Positions 24,134-33,603 of a DNA stretch of 64,000 nucleotides are shown piece after piece. The notes below the pieces were generated by a model. That model saw only the letters and a program-made list of their open reading frames with translations, did not search any database and was not told the DNA's origin. The translations under genes were made by a program, and so were the position numbers. Numbering within the stretch: position 1 is the first letter of the stretch; the number at the start of each line of letters is the position of its first letter. Origin of the DNA: Flavobacterium sp. (GTDB lineage: Bacteria; Bacteroidota; Bacteroidia; Flavobacteriales; Flavobacteriaceae); contig NZ_JAIXTJ010000056.1 in assembly GCF_027483985.1 (NCBI RefSeq), forward strand, positions 1 through 64,000, written 5' to 3'.

Positions 24134-26386
24134 TTAAAACCAGAAACCAATATTAATCCATGTAAAACCTTTGGGCAATTCAGGTGACCAAGAATATTTT
24201 AATTCAATTGGACCTATGATAGTTTCTAATCCGTATCCTACGGCATAACCTGAATATTTAGGTGTAGACAGCCAATTGCCTGAGCTAAACAATTTATTTT
24301 CTGCGTTAGCATAATTAGCCGAAAAATTTATGTGGTTCTTCTTTAAAAACTCTACATCTATTGTGGCTAATGACTTTATATAACTATCGGCTGCAATGCT
24401 TAAAAAATCATATCCATAAAAATGTTTGAAGTTATTTATGGTATTGAATCCGTATCCACCAAGAACGAAATCTAAAAAGTGTACGCTATCTTCACCGAAA
24501 GAAAATCCGGCTTCTGATTGAAATTTAAAATTAAAAATTTTATAAAATGTTCTTGTTATGCCTGCCTCACCTTTTAAAATTGAAAACCTATTGAACTGGT
24601 TGGTGAAATCACTCGAATATAAGTAAGATTGAAGGTCGCCATTAAAAAACCATCCTTTCTTTGGAAAAAATTTATTATCAAAAGAATCGTATTTTAAATA
24701 TCCGAATATGCTTGCATAATTACTGTTTTCAAAAATGGTATTGTTGCTATCTAAAGTTTTAGATCGTATCTTAAGATGCTTCAATTCTAATCCTGCACCT
24801 ATTAAAAATTTTTGAGCAAAAATAGTTTGAACATAAGCCTGATTTGTCAGGTCAGAAAAATCCACATTAAGTGAATTAATATTGAATTGTGAAAATAAAT
24901 TGCCATCATTAAAATCAGTAGATACATTTTTATTAAACTGATTAAATCGTGATTTAAAACCAAAACTAAAATAAAATCCGTTGTCAATATAATAATTAAG
25001 ATTGTACCTGAAATTATCACCCAATCCAATATCAAAAGCTAAAACATCATTTCTAAGAAAAAGTTTCTTTTGCGTTAAGTTAACTAAAATGGCACTTTTA
25101 TAGAGATCATCATAGTGCATACCAAATTTTAAAAACGTTTTATTTTTATTTTCTGTCAGACTCAAGTTAATATCATCGCCTTGATTCAATTCATTAAGCT
25201 GAAAATTAATTGCACTAAAGTTACCAGTAGCGTCTAGAGTATTGATGCCTTTTTTTAATTGATCATAACTAATTCTACTTCCTCTTTTAAAGCCCAATTT
25301 ACCAATTACATAGGCGTGTGTATAATCTTTTAAGGTGTTAATTGTTATTCTTTTGATGTCTAAACTATCTTTTTTTACAGCTATTTTTTGTGCTTTATAG
25401 TCATTTTGCTTTACTGCTAGTTTCTTTAAATCATCCCAAACTTTTAATGCGGCATCTTCTCCTTTTTTTATAATTTCTTCTCCTTTATCAAATGTGATTA
25501 CAGTATAATCTTTGATATCAGGTTGAATATAGATGTCGGTTTTTTTAATTTTTTCTTTCATTCCTTCAATCATTTGAAGATTTGAAATTTGAACTAATAT
25601 TTTAGTGGCTTCTTTTAAAGAATTTCGTCCTTTCAAACCATCTTGAACATCGACACCTATAATTATATCGGCACCCAATTTTTTAACCTCATCAATTGGA
25701 TAATTATTAGTAACTCCACCGTCAACGAGCATCTTTCCGTCGATTTCAATTGGTGAAAATAATGTAGGAAAAGCCGAACTAGCCAAAAGCGCTTGCGGTA
25801 AATATCCTTTATTTAAGATTAATTGCTCGCCAGTTTCGATATTGGTTGCAATACATAAAAACGGAATTGGAAGTTTATTAAAATCTCTAATATGTCTAAC
25901 AGGATGCGTAAGTTTAGTAAGTAAATTGTAGTTATACATTCCTTTTGACAGAGCAATCGGAACACCTATACTAAACTTGTTAAAAGGTAGTGAAATTGCG
26001 TAAATCTCATCGTTTCGCTTTTCATAAAAACTTTTCGAATTTCTCGGAATGTAGTCTTTTAATAATTCATCAAAATTTGTTGCGTGAAAAATCGAGTCTA
26101 TTTGCGTTGCGCTATAACCCGTTGCATACAATCCGCCAACTACTGCGCCCATACTTGTACCGCCAATATAATCAACTTTTACACCTGCTTGCTCTAATAC
26201 TTTTAAAACGCCTATGTGTGCAAAACCTTTAGCACCTCCGCCTGTGAGTACCAATCCCACTTTTTTTCTTGGTGCAATTTCTTGTGAATAACTAATTTGC
26301 GAAAACAGAAAACAGAAAATAAAAAATAAGGCAAGTGAGTAAACTTTTCTAAAATTAATTCCTACTCTAAAATATTGGTAATTCAT
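24134..26386 (-). CDS. Patatin-like phospholipase with POTRA and beta-barrel
   Basis: A 750-residue outer-membrane patatin of the PlpD type. Order: signal peptide (about residues 1-35), patatin domain with oxyanion loop GGGAKGFAHIGVLK, nucleophile elbow GTSMG and the Asp of VDGGVTNNYP, then a POTRA-like segment (RITINTLKDYTHAYVIGKLG, about 350-410), and an Omp85-like 16-strand barrel ending WINIGFWF with a terminal Phe. The Ser-Asp dyad is intact. It starts 10 bp after the uvrC stop, so it is probably co-transcribed. Natural substrate unknown. Confidence 0.9.
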   Translation of the reverse strand: MNYQYFRVGINFRKVYSLALFFIFCFLFSQISYSQEIAPRKKVGLVLTGGGAKGFAHIGVLKVLEQAGVKVDYIGGTSMGAVVGGLYATGYSATQIDSIFHATNFDELLKDYIPRNSKSFYEKRNDEIYAISLPFNKFSIGVPIALSKGMYNYNLLTKLTHPVRHIRDFNKLPIPFLCIATNIETGEQLILNKGYLPQALLASSAFPTLFSPIEIDGKMLVDGGVTNNYPIDEVKKLGADIIIGVDVQDGLKGRNSLKEATKILVQISNLQMIEGMKEKIKKTDIYIQPDIKDYTVITFDKGEEIIKKGEDAALKVWDDLKKLAVKQNDYKAQKIAVKKDSLDIKRITINTLKDYTHAYVIGKLGFKRGSRISYDQLKKGINTLDATGNFSAINFQLNELNQGDDINLSLTENKNKTFLKFGMHYDDLYKSAILVNLTQKKLFLRNDVLAFDIGLGDNFRYNLNYYIDNGFYFSFGFKSRFNQFNKNVSTDFNDGNLFSQFNINSLNVDFSDLTNQAYVQTIFAQKFLIGAGLELKHLKIRSKTLDSNNTIFENSNYASIFGYLKYDSFDNKFFPKKGWFFNGDLQSYLYSSDFTNQFNRFSILKGEAGITRTFYKIFNFKFQSEAGFSFGEDSVHFLDFVLGGYGFNTINNFKHFYGYDFLSIAADSYIKSLATIDVEFLKKNHINFSANYANAENKLFSSGNWLSTPKYSGYAVGYGLETIIGPIELKYSWSPELPKGFTWINIGFWF

Positions 26387-26396
26387 TCTCTAAAAT

Positions 26397-28199
26397 TTAA
26401 AAACCTGATTCTTTTTTGTAAAATTCGATAATTTTTTTGGATTTAGATACACCAACTATATCTGAAATTTCTTTTTCGGTAGCTAATTTTAATCTTTTAA
26501 CACTTTTAAAATGTTTTATTAAAGTTAGCATGGTTTTTTCTCCAATTCCGGGAATAGCTTCTATGGATGAATTTAAAGCCGATTTACTTCGTTTATCTCT
26601 ATGGAATGTAATACCAAATCGATGTGCTTCATTACGTAAAAACTGAATTACTTTTAAGGTTTCTGATTTTTTATCGAGATATAATGGCACAGAATCACCT
26701 GGATAGAATAATTCTTCTAATCGCTTTGCAATTCCGATGATTGCAACTTTTCCTCTCAAACCTAAATCGTCAATACTTTTTAATGCTGAGGATAGTTGTC
26801 CTTTTCCTCCGTCAATAATTATTAATTGTGGTAAAGGTTGGTTTTCGTCTAATAATCGCTTGTATCTTCTGTAAACAACTTCTTCCATAGAAGCAAAGTC
26901 ATTTGGTCCTTCAACAGTTTTGATATTAAAATGACGGTAGTCTTTTTTAGATGGTTTTCCGTCTTTAAAAACTACGCAAGCCGCAACAGGATTGGTTCCT
27001 TGAATGTTGGAATTATCAAAACATTCGATGTGTCTTGGTTCAACCGAAAGGCGTAAATCTTTTTGCATTTGCGCCATTATTCTGTTAGTATGACGTTCTG
27101 GATCTACAATTTGAATTTGTTTTAATTGGTCTAATCGATAATATCTTGCGTTTCTTTCTGATAATTCTAAAATTTGTTTTTTATCGCCAAGTTGTGGCAC
27201 TGTAACTTTTATTTTATCACCAAAATCTAATGGGAAAGGCAAAATTATTTCGCGTGAAAGCAAATGAAAACGCTCACGAAGTTCAACAACTGCTAGTTCT
27301 AAAAGTTCTTCGTCGGTTTCGTCCAATTTCTTTTTTAGTTCTAAAGTATAGGATCGAATAATTGCTCCGTGTGCTATTTGAAGAAAATTCACATAAGCGA
27401 CAGCTTCATCAGAAATAATTGAAAAAACATCAATATTGGATATTTTCGGATTTAATATCGTTGAACGCGATTGATAATTTTCAAGAACTTCTATTTTTTC
27501 TTTAATTTTTTGGGCTTCTTCAAATTGCATTTCTTGAGCAAAATGAAGCATTTTTATTTTGAATTCTTTCAAGCTTTCCTTGAAGTTTCCTTTTAATATT
27601 TCTCGAATAGCATCGACTTGCTTTTGATAGTTTTCAAGTAATTCATAACCTTCACAACCGCCTTTGCAATTTCCTATATGAAATTCTAAACATACTTTAT
27701 ACTTACCCGAATCAATATTGGCTTCGGACAAATCGTAGTTACAAGTTCTTAACGGATATAATTCTTTTATTAATTCTAAAATAGTGTTTACGGTTTTAAA
27801 ACTGGTATAAGGTCCAAAATATTCGGAACCATCTTTCACCATTCTTCTAGTAGGAAATATTCTTGAAAAAGGTTCTTTCTTTATGCAAATCCACGGATAG
27901 GTTTTGTCATCACGTAACAAAACATTGTAGCGTGGTTGAAGTTTCTTAATTAAATTATTCTCTAGTAAAAGTGCATCTTGTTCAGAGGAAACAACAATAT
28001 GTTTTATAGTTACAATTTTCTTAACTAGCACATTTGTTTTGGCTATATCATGAACTTTATTGAAGTAAGATGATACTCTCTTTTTTAGATTTTTGGCTTT
28101 ACCTACATAAAGAATTTTACCCTCTTTATCATAATACTGATATACGCCGGGATTATCGGGTAATGTTTGTATTTGAAGTTCTAAAGATGGATTGTTCAT
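26397..28199 (-). CDS. uvrC: UvrABC system protein C
   Basis: Dual-incision nuclease of nucleotide excision repair. The 600 residues show all domains: N-terminal GIY-YIG nuclease (PGVYQYYDKEGKILYVGKAK), a Cys cluster (CNYDLSEAN to CKGGCEGY), UVR motif (EMQFEEAQKIKEKIEVLE), RNase-H-like C-terminal nuclease (ECFDNSNIQGTNPVAACVVF, IIIDGGKGQLSSA) and tandem helix-hairpin-helix (IPGIGEKTMLTLIKHFKSV). Its ATG lies 7 bp from a 14-bp direct repeat (28207-28234), so the leader consists largely of repeat sequence. It is followed by the patatin gene. Confidence 0.97.
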   Translation of the reverse strand: MNNPSLELQIQTLPDNPGVYQYYDKEGKILYVGKAKNLKKRVSSYFNKVHDIAKTNVLVKKIVTIKHIVVSSEQDALLLENNLIKKLQPRYNVLLRDDKTYPWICIKKEPFSRIFPTRRMVKDGSEYFGPYTSFKTVNTILELIKELYPLRTCNYDLSEANIDSGKYKVCLEFHIGNCKGGCEGYELLENYQKQVDAIREILKGNFKESLKEFKIKMLHFAQEMQFEEAQKIKEKIEVLENYQSRSTILNPKISNIDVFSIISDEAVAYVNFLQIAHGAIIRSYTLELKKKLDETDEELLELAVVELRERFHLLSREIILPFPLDFGDKIKVTVPQLGDKKQILELSERNARYYRLDQLKQIQIVDPERHTNRIMAQMQKDLRLSVEPRHIECFDNSNIQGTNPVAACVVFKDGKPSKKDYRHFNIKTVEGPNDFASMEEVVYRRYKRLLDENQPLPQLIIIDGGKGQLSSALKSIDDLGLRGKVAIIGIAKRLEELFYPGDSVPLYLDKKSETLKVIQFLRNEAHRFGITFHRDKRSKSALNSSIEAIPGIGEKTMLTLIKHFKSVKRLKLATEKEISDIVGVSKSKKIIEFYKKESGF

Positions 28200-28206
28200 T
28201 TAAAAA

Positions 28207-28234
28207 GTTTCGGGTTACGAGTTTCGGGTTACGG
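28207..28234 (+). repeat. Heptad-type tandem repeat upstream of uvrC
   Basis: Two 14-bp units, GTTTCGGGTTACGA and GTTTCGGGTTACGG, each made of two similar 7-mers (GTTTCGG and GTTACGR). The array sits 7 bp upstream of the uvrC start. Confidence 0.8.
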
Positions 28235-28261
28235 GTTTTGTTCATAATATATACACCGTTT

Positions 28262-28280
28262 GTCATTCCGAAGGAATCTC
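28262..28280. repeat. Short interspersed palindrome
   Basis: GTCATTCCGAAGGAATCTC contains ATTCC-GAA-GGAAT. I recognise this string as scattered intergenically in many Bacteroidota genomes. Only one copy is present here. Confidence 0.5.
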
Positions 28281-28413
28281 ACTAGTTTTTATATTTTGGC
28301 ACAGATTAAACAAATTTTGACAGATTGTTTTTTTCTTTCTCAGCGATTTTTGTACAAACAAATTTAACTTTAAATTCTACATAAAACAAGTTGATTTTTT
28401 TTACATTTACTTT

Positions 28414-28989
28414 ATGTTAAAAAAAGATTTAAGAAAAAAATATAAAGATTTAAGAGCATCATTATCAGAAGAGTTTATTGAACAGAATAGTTTAGCAATT
28501 GCAAATCAACTTCTGTCATTAAATATCTGGGATAAAACTTATTATCATTTATTTTTGACAATTGAGGAACAAAAAGAAGTTGACACTGAATTTATCCTTC
28601 AAATACTAGCAGGAAAAGATAGAGAAATTGTAGTTTCAAAAAGTGATTTTGCAACCACTGAAATGACGCATTATTTACTAACCGATAACACAAAATTTAG
28701 GAAAAATGAATACAATATTCCTGAACCGGTTAACGGATTAGAAGTTCCTGTTTCAAAAATTGATGTGGTTTTTGTTCCGTTATTAGCATTTGATTTAATC
28801 GGAAACCGCGTTGGTTATGGCAAAGGCTTTTATGATAAATTTTTATCGCAATGCAATTCTGAAACTATCAAAATTGGACTGTCGTTCTTCGATGCTGAAA
28901 ATTTAATTGAAGATCTTTCAGAAAATGATATAAAGTTGAACTTTTGTATTACTCCTGAAAAAATATTTTATTTAGATAGTATCATCTAA
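28414..28989 (+). CDS. 5-Formyltetrahydrofolate cyclo-ligase
   Basis: ATP-dependent conversion of 5-formyl-THF to 5,10-methenyl-THF, a folate repair step. The 191 residues include the N-terminal KKDLRKKYKDLRASLS and the phosphate-binding GNRVGYGKGFYDKFLS near residue 128, which is the family signature. E. coli calls it YgfA/FAU1. It is a single gene whose 3' end overlaps the lspA 3' end by 18 bp in convergent orientation. I see no clear promoter box in the repeat-rich leader. Confidence 0.94.
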   Translation: MLKKDLRKKYKDLRASLSEEFIEQNSLAIANQLLSLNIWDKTYYHLFLTIEEQKEVDTEFILQILAGKDREIVVSKSDFATTEMTHYLLTDNTKFRKNEYNIPEPVNGLEVPVSKIDVVFVPLLAFDLIGNRVGYGKGFYDKFLSQCNSETIKIGLSFFDAENLIEDLSENDIKLNFCITPEKIFYLDSII

Positions 28990-29619
28990 TTTATCTGAAA
29001 ACTTTACGTGATCAGGAAGTTGTACTGGTGCAAAAGCTCTTTTATTAAAGAATATTAAAATCCCAACTCCAACAGAGATTGCAAAATCGGCCACGTTGAA
29101 AATAGCATTAAAAAACCTGAAATCATCGCCACCCCAAAAAGGAATCCATTCTGGTAATTTTCCTTCCCAAATTGGAAATTCGAACATATCTACAACTCTA
29201 CCGTGAAACCAATCTCCATAAGGTTGCTCAGGGAAAAAAGTAGCCAAATGATATCTTGTACTTTCATCAAACATAATTCCGTAAAGAACCGAATCAATAA
29301 TATTTCCTAAAGCTCCCGCAAAAATTAATGCTATTGCAGTGATTAAAAACTTTGAACGTTCTTTTTCAACCGAATCCCACAACCAATACCCAATTCCACC
29401 AACTGCAAGAATTCTAAATAAGGTTAAAAATAATTTACCATATTGACCTGGTATTTTTGTTCCCCACGCCATTCCTTCATTTTCAATAAAAGTAATATTA
29501 AACCAACTCAACACTCTGTATGGTTCTCCATAATAAAAGTTGGTTTTTACGTAAACTTTTGAGAATTGATCTATAATTAATATCAGAAATATGATTAATG
29601 CTGCGTGCCTAAGTTTCAT
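28972..29619 (-). CDS. lspA: Lipoprotein signal peptidase (signal peptidase II)
   Basis: Aspartyl protease of the inner membrane that removes lipoprotein signal peptides. About 215 residues with four membrane helices. The catalytic Asp pair is in GNIIDSVLYG and FNVADFAISVG. An insert (RYHLATFFPEQPYGDWFHGRV and surroundings) makes it longer than the E. coli enzyme, as is usual in Bacteroidota. ATG 29619 is chosen over ATG 29640 because a -7 box overlaps the latter. It has its own promoter downstream of the ileS-dksA-like terminator, and its 3' end overlaps the cyclo-ligase gene. Confidence 0.95.
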   Translation of the reverse strand: MKLRHAALIIFLILIIDQFSKVYVKTNFYYGEPYRVLSWFNITFIENEGMAWGTKIPGQYGKLFLTLFRILAVGGIGYWLWDSVEKERSKFLITAIALIFAGALGNIIDSVLYGIMFDESTRYHLATFFPEQPYGDWFHGRVVDMFEFPIWEGKLPEWIPFWGGDDFRFFNAIFNVADFAISVGVGILIFFNKRAFAPVQLPDHVKFSDKLDDTI

Positions 29620-29637
29620 TCTATGGTTTTTAATGTG

Positions 29638-29645
29638 CAAAAATA
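29638..29645 (-). promoter_or_regulatory. -7 box of lspA
   Basis: TATTTTTG on the minus strand, 18 bp before ATG 29619. It rules out a start at 29640. Confidence 0.65.
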
Positions 29646-29659
29646 GTATTATTTTCTAT

Positions 29660-29686
29660 AAAAAACGCTCCTTTTTGGAGCGTTTT
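29660..29686 (-). terminator. Terminator after ileS and the DksA-like gene
   Basis: AAAACGCTCC (29662-29671) pairs with GGAGCGTTTT (29677-29686) and a minus-strand T-run follows. Confidence 0.8.
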
Positions 29687-29705
29687 AATTTTATAGAATT
29701 GTGTA

Positions 29706-30086
29706 TTAACGTTGCAAATTTTTTGCTTCTATACTCATTGTAGCGTGTGGAACAATTTTTAATCGTTCTTTACCAATCAATTTTCCGGTTACTTTACAAA
29801 CGCCATAAGTTTTATTTTCTACACGAAAAAGCGCATTTTTTAAATCACGAATGAATTTTTCTTGACGAATAGCTAAAGCAGAATTCGCTTCTTTACTCAT
29901 TGTTTCACTTCCTTCTTCAAATGCTTTAAATGTTGGTGACGTATCGTCGGTACCATTATTTAAATCATTCATATAAGCACTTTTGATTAATTCTAAATCG
30001 GTTTGTGCTTTCTCAATTTTATTTAAGATAATTTCTTTGAACTCGGCTAAATCAGCATCAGAGTATCGCATCATTTCTTCAACCAT
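29706..30086 (-). CDS. DksA/TraR-like protein lacking the four-cysteine zinc finger
   Basis: A 126-residue protein with an N-terminal antiparallel coiled coil (about 10-95) and a C-terminal DksA-type knuckle (YGVCKVTGKLIGKERLKIVPHATMS). DksA relatives bind in the RNA polymerase secondary channel and modulate initiation. Here only one of the four zinc cysteines remains (Cys in YGVCKVTG), so the fold is probably metal-free. An acidic D-D pair (GTDDTS) lies near the coiled-coil tip. It follows ileS by 6 bp, so transcription with ileS is expected. Regulation of polymerase is inferred, not shown. Confidence 0.85.
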   Translation of the reverse strand: MVEEMMRYSDADLAEFKEIILNKIEKAQTDLELIKSAYMNDLNNGTDDTSPTFKAFEEGSETMSKEANSALAIRQEKFIRDLKNALFRVENKTYGVCKVTGKLIGKERLKIVPHATMSIEAKNLQR

Positions 30087-30092
30087 TTTGTA

Positions 30093-33000
30093 CTATTTTG
30101 AAATTAATATTCTTGTTTTTATATCATCAAACTCAATTTCTATACCATTATCTACGTTGTCTTGAAAAATTAAGTTTTCGGTTAACGTTTCCGACTTGAT
30201 ATAGTCTTCGTTATTTTTTATTGCTTGTTCTAATTCACCATTGCGTTGAATTTGAACTTTAATTTTATCTGTTACTTCAAAACCAGAATCTTTTCTTATA
30301 TTTTGAATTCTGTTTACTAATTCTCTTGCAATTCCTTCTTGTTTTAGTTCTTCAGAAATTTTGATGTCTAAAGCTACTGTAATTCCGTTAGAATTTGCAA
30401 CCAACCACCCTGGAATATCTTGTGAGGATATTTCTACATCTTGGGATGTTAAAGTTATACTATTTCCTGAAATAACAAGCGCTAGTTCTCCTTTAGCATC
30501 AATTTCGTTGATTTGTTCTTGTGAAAATTTTTGTATTTCACTAGAAATCAATCCCATATCCTTACCAAAACGTGGTCCAAGTGCTTTAAAATTTGGCTTA
30601 ATTTGCTTCACTAAAACACCTGATGCATCGTCTAAAAGTTCGATTTCTTTGACGTTTACTTCGGCTTTTATCAGGTCAGAAACTGCCTCGATTTCAGCAC
30701 GTTGATTTTCGTCAAGTATAGGAATCATAACCTTTTGCAACGGTTGACGCACTTTTATCATTTCCTTTTTTCGAAGCGATAAAACTAGTGACGAAACGGT
30801 TTGCGCTTTCATCATTTTGCTCTCTAACGATTTATCAACAAAGTTTTCAACCGAAATTGGAAATTTTGCCAAATGTACTGACTCAAATTCCTCTGAATGT
30901 GTTGCCTGAGTTAAATCTCTGTAAAGTTTGTCCATAAAAAATGGTGCGATTGGAGCCGAAAGTTTAGCCACATTTAACAAACAAGTATAAAGCGTTTGAT
31001 AAGCCGCGATTTTATCTGTTCCGTATTCGCCTTTCCAAAATCTTCTTCTGCATAAACGAACGTACCAGTTGCTCAAATTTTCTTGAACAAAGTCAGAAAT
31101 TGCACGTGCTGCTTTTGTTGGTTCGTAATCAGCGTATGCTTCATCAACAGTTTTTATCAAAGTATGTAATTCAGACAAAATCCAACGATCGATTTCTGGT
31201 CGTTCGTTTAATGGAATTTCAGCTTCTGCATATTTGAAACCATCGATATTGGCATATAAACTAAAGAACGAATAGGTGTTGTATAAAGTTCCGAAGAATT
31301 TTCTGCGCACTTCTGCAACACCTTCAATGTCAAATTTCAAATTGTCCCAAGGATTGGCATTTGCAATCATATACCAACGAGTAGCATCCGGACCATATTC
31401 TGCCAAAGTTGTGAATGGGTCAACGGCATTTCCTAGACGTTTCGACATTTTTTGTCCGTTTTTGTCTAGAACTAATCCGTTGGAAACTACATTTTTATAA
31501 GCAATTTTATCAAAAACTAAAGTTCCGATAGCGTGTAAAGTATAAAACCAACCACGAGTTTGATCGACACCTTCTGCGATAAAATCGGCAGGAAATGCTT
31601 TGTTTTCGTCAATTAAATCTTTATTTTCAAATGGATAATGCCATTGAGCATAAGGCATCGCACCAGAATCGAACCAAACGTCAATCAAGTCACTTTCGCG
31701 TTTCATTACTTTTCCAGAAGGCGAAACTAGTACAATATTATCAACTACATTTTTGTGTAAATCAACTAAATCGTAGTTTTCCTCACTCATATTTCCAACC
31801 ACAAAACCTTTGAATGGATTTTCTGATTGAAAACCAGCTGCGATAGATTTTTCAATTTCTGAATACAATTCTTCTACTGAACCGATTAAAATTTCTTCGG
31901 TTCCGTCTTCGGTTCTCCAAATTGGCAACGGAATTCCCCAATATCTTGAACGCGACAAGTTCCAATCGTTAGCGTTTTTCAACCAATTCCCGAAACGACC
32001 TTCACCAGTTGCTTTTGGTTTCCAGTTGATGGTTTCGTTCAAATCGAACATTCTATCCTTGATTTCGGTTACTTTGATGAACCAAGAATCTAACGGATAA
32101 TATAAAATTGGTTTGTCAGTTCTCCAACAATGTGGGTAACTGTGAACATATTTTTCGACTTTGAAAGCCTTATTTTCTTCTTTTAATTGGATCGCGATTT
32201 CAACATCGGCAGAGCGTTCTGGAGCTTCACCATCGTTGTAATATTCATTTTTAACGTATTTTTCAGAATAATTTCCTAAACCTTGAATGAATTTACCTTG
32301 TAAATCAACCAAAGGAACAGGATTTCCGTTTTCGTCTAAAACCAACATTGGCGGAATTTCTGGTGTTGCTTCTTTGGCAACTTTAGCATCATCTGCACCA
32401 AAAGTTGGAGCCGTGTGTACAATTCCAGTTCCATCTTCGGTAGTTACGAAATCACCTGAAATCACTCTAAAAGCATCTTCAGAATTTTGATACGGTAAAA
32501 CCAATTTCATCAATTGTTCGTATCGAATTCCTACTAAATCAGCACCTTTAAATTCGGCTAATATTTGATATGGAATATTTTTATCGCCTTCTTTGAAATT
32601 TTCAAAATCAGAAGGTTCAACAGAAGCAAAAAATCCTTTTCCGAATTGTTTTCCGACAAGGTTTTTAGCCAAAATTACTTTTACTGGACGAAATGTGTAT
32701 TGGTTGAAAGTTTCTACCAAAACATAATCGATTTTTGGACCAACTGTCAAAGCTGTATTTGAAGGCAAAGTCCAAGGAGTTGTTGTCCAAGCTAAAATGT
32801 GAACATCACCAAAACCTTGCAAAAAGCTTGGTAAAGTTTCGGTTTTTGCAAGAAATTGTGCTACAACTGTTGTATCCGTAACATCTCTGTAACTGCCTGG
32901 TTGGTTAACTTCGTGTGAAGACAATCCCGTTCCAGCTTTTGGAGAATATGGTTGAATGGTGTAGCCTTTATATAGTAAATCTTTGTTATAAATTTGTTTC

Positions 33001-33494
33001 AACAACCACCAAACGGTTTCCATGTATTTGGATTTGTAAGTCACATATGGATCTTCCATATCAACCCAATAACCCATTTTTTCGGTAAGATCGTTCCACA
33101 CGTCGGTATAGCGCATGACGGTTCTCTTACACGCTTCGTTGTATTCTTCTACCGAAATGGTTTTTCCGATGTCTTCTTTGGTGATTCCTAATTCTTTTTC
33201 AGTTCCCAATTCAACAGGCAAACCGTGAGTATCCCAACCTGCTTTACGTTTTACTTGAAACCCTTTTTGAGTTTTGTAGCGACAAAAAATATCTTTAATA
33301 GCACGAGCCATCACGTGGTGAATTCCAGGTAATCCGTTTGCAGAAGGTGGACCTTCAAAAAACACATAAGGAGTTGCACCTTCACGCGAAGTTACACTTT
33401 GTTCAAAAACGTTGTTTTTCTTCCAAAAATCAAGAACTTCTGATGCTACTGTTGGCAAGTCAAGTCCTTTGTATTCAGTAAATTTTGTGCTCAT
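30093..33494 (-). CDS. ileS: Isoleucyl-tRNA synthetase
   Basis: Class I synthetase of 1133 residues. It has the HIGH-type signature (SANGLPGIHHV, near residue 58), the CP1 editing domain including HTAPTFGADD, and KMSKR near residue 680. Size and the GxHTAPTFG editing motif point to the long, eukaryote-like type that is known to be less sensitive to mupirocin. The zinc ribbon of the short bacterial type is not seen. Downstream lies the DksA-like gene at 6 bp. The leader contains a 7-bp tandem repeat (33535-33569). Confidence 0.97.
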   Translation of the reverse strand: MSTKFTEYKGLDLPTVASEVLDFWKKNNVFEQSVTSREGATPYVFFEGPPSANGLPGIHHVMARAIKDIFCRYKTQKGFQVKRKAGWDTHGLPVELGTEKELGITKEDIGKTISVEEYNEACKRTVMRYTDVWNDLTEKMGYWVDMEDPYVTYKSKYMETVWWLLKQIYNKDLLYKGYTIQPYSPKAGTGLSSHEVNQPGSYRDVTDTTVVAQFLAKTETLPSFLQGFGDVHILAWTTTPWTLPSNTALTVGPKIDYVLVETFNQYTFRPVKVILAKNLVGKQFGKGFFASVEPSDFENFKEGDKNIPYQILAEFKGADLVGIRYEQLMKLVLPYQNSEDAFRVISGDFVTTEDGTGIVHTAPTFGADDAKVAKEATPEIPPMLVLDENGNPVPLVDLQGKFIQGLGNYSEKYVKNEYYNDGEAPERSADVEIAIQLKEENKAFKVEKYVHSYPHCWRTDKPILYYPLDSWFIKVTEIKDRMFDLNETINWKPKATGEGRFGNWLKNANDWNLSRSRYWGIPLPIWRTEDGTEEILIGSVEELYSEIEKSIAAGFQSENPFKGFVVGNMSEENYDLVDLHKNVVDNIVLVSPSGKVMKRESDLIDVWFDSGAMPYAQWHYPFENKDLIDENKAFPADFIAEGVDQTRGWFYTLHAIGTLVFDKIAYKNVVSNGLVLDKNGQKMSKRLGNAVDPFTTLAEYGPDATRWYMIANANPWDNLKFDIEGVAEVRRKFFGTLYNTYSFFSLYANIDGFKYAEAEIPLNERPEIDRWILSELHTLIKTVDEAYADYEPTKAARAISDFVQENLSNWYVRLCRRRFWKGEYGTDKIAAYQTLYTCLLNVAKLSAPIAPFFMDKLYRDLTQATHSEEFESVHLAKFPISVENFVDKSLESKMMKAQTVSSLVLSLRKKEMIKVRQPLQKVMIPILDENQRAEIEAVSDLIKAEVNVKEIELLDDASGVLVKQIKPNFKALGPRFGKDMGLISSEIQKFSQEQINEIDAKGELALVISGNSITLTSQDVEISSQDIPGWLVANSNGITVALDIKISEELKQEGIARELVNRIQNIRKDSGFEVTDKIKVQIQRNGELEQAIKNNEDYIKSETLTENLIFQDNVDNGIEIEFDDIKTRILISK

Positions 33495-33534
33495 TTTGTC
33501 GTATTCTTAAATCAGTTTGCGAAAGTAGTAAATA

Positions 33535-33569
33535 GTTTTCAGTTTTCGGTTTTCGGTTTTCAGTTTTTG
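33535..33569 (+). repeat. Heptad tandem repeat upstream of ileS
   Basis: Five consecutive 7-mers: GTTTTCA, GTTTTCG, GTTTTCG, GTTTTCA, GTTTTTG. The array begins 40 bp upstream of the ileS start, in the expected -33 region if the near-consensus box TACTTTCG (minus, 33520-33527) is the -7 element. Confidence 0.85.
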
Positions 33570-33603
33570 CGATTGTGCAAGAAAGAATGCCTAAATTTAT
33601 CTT

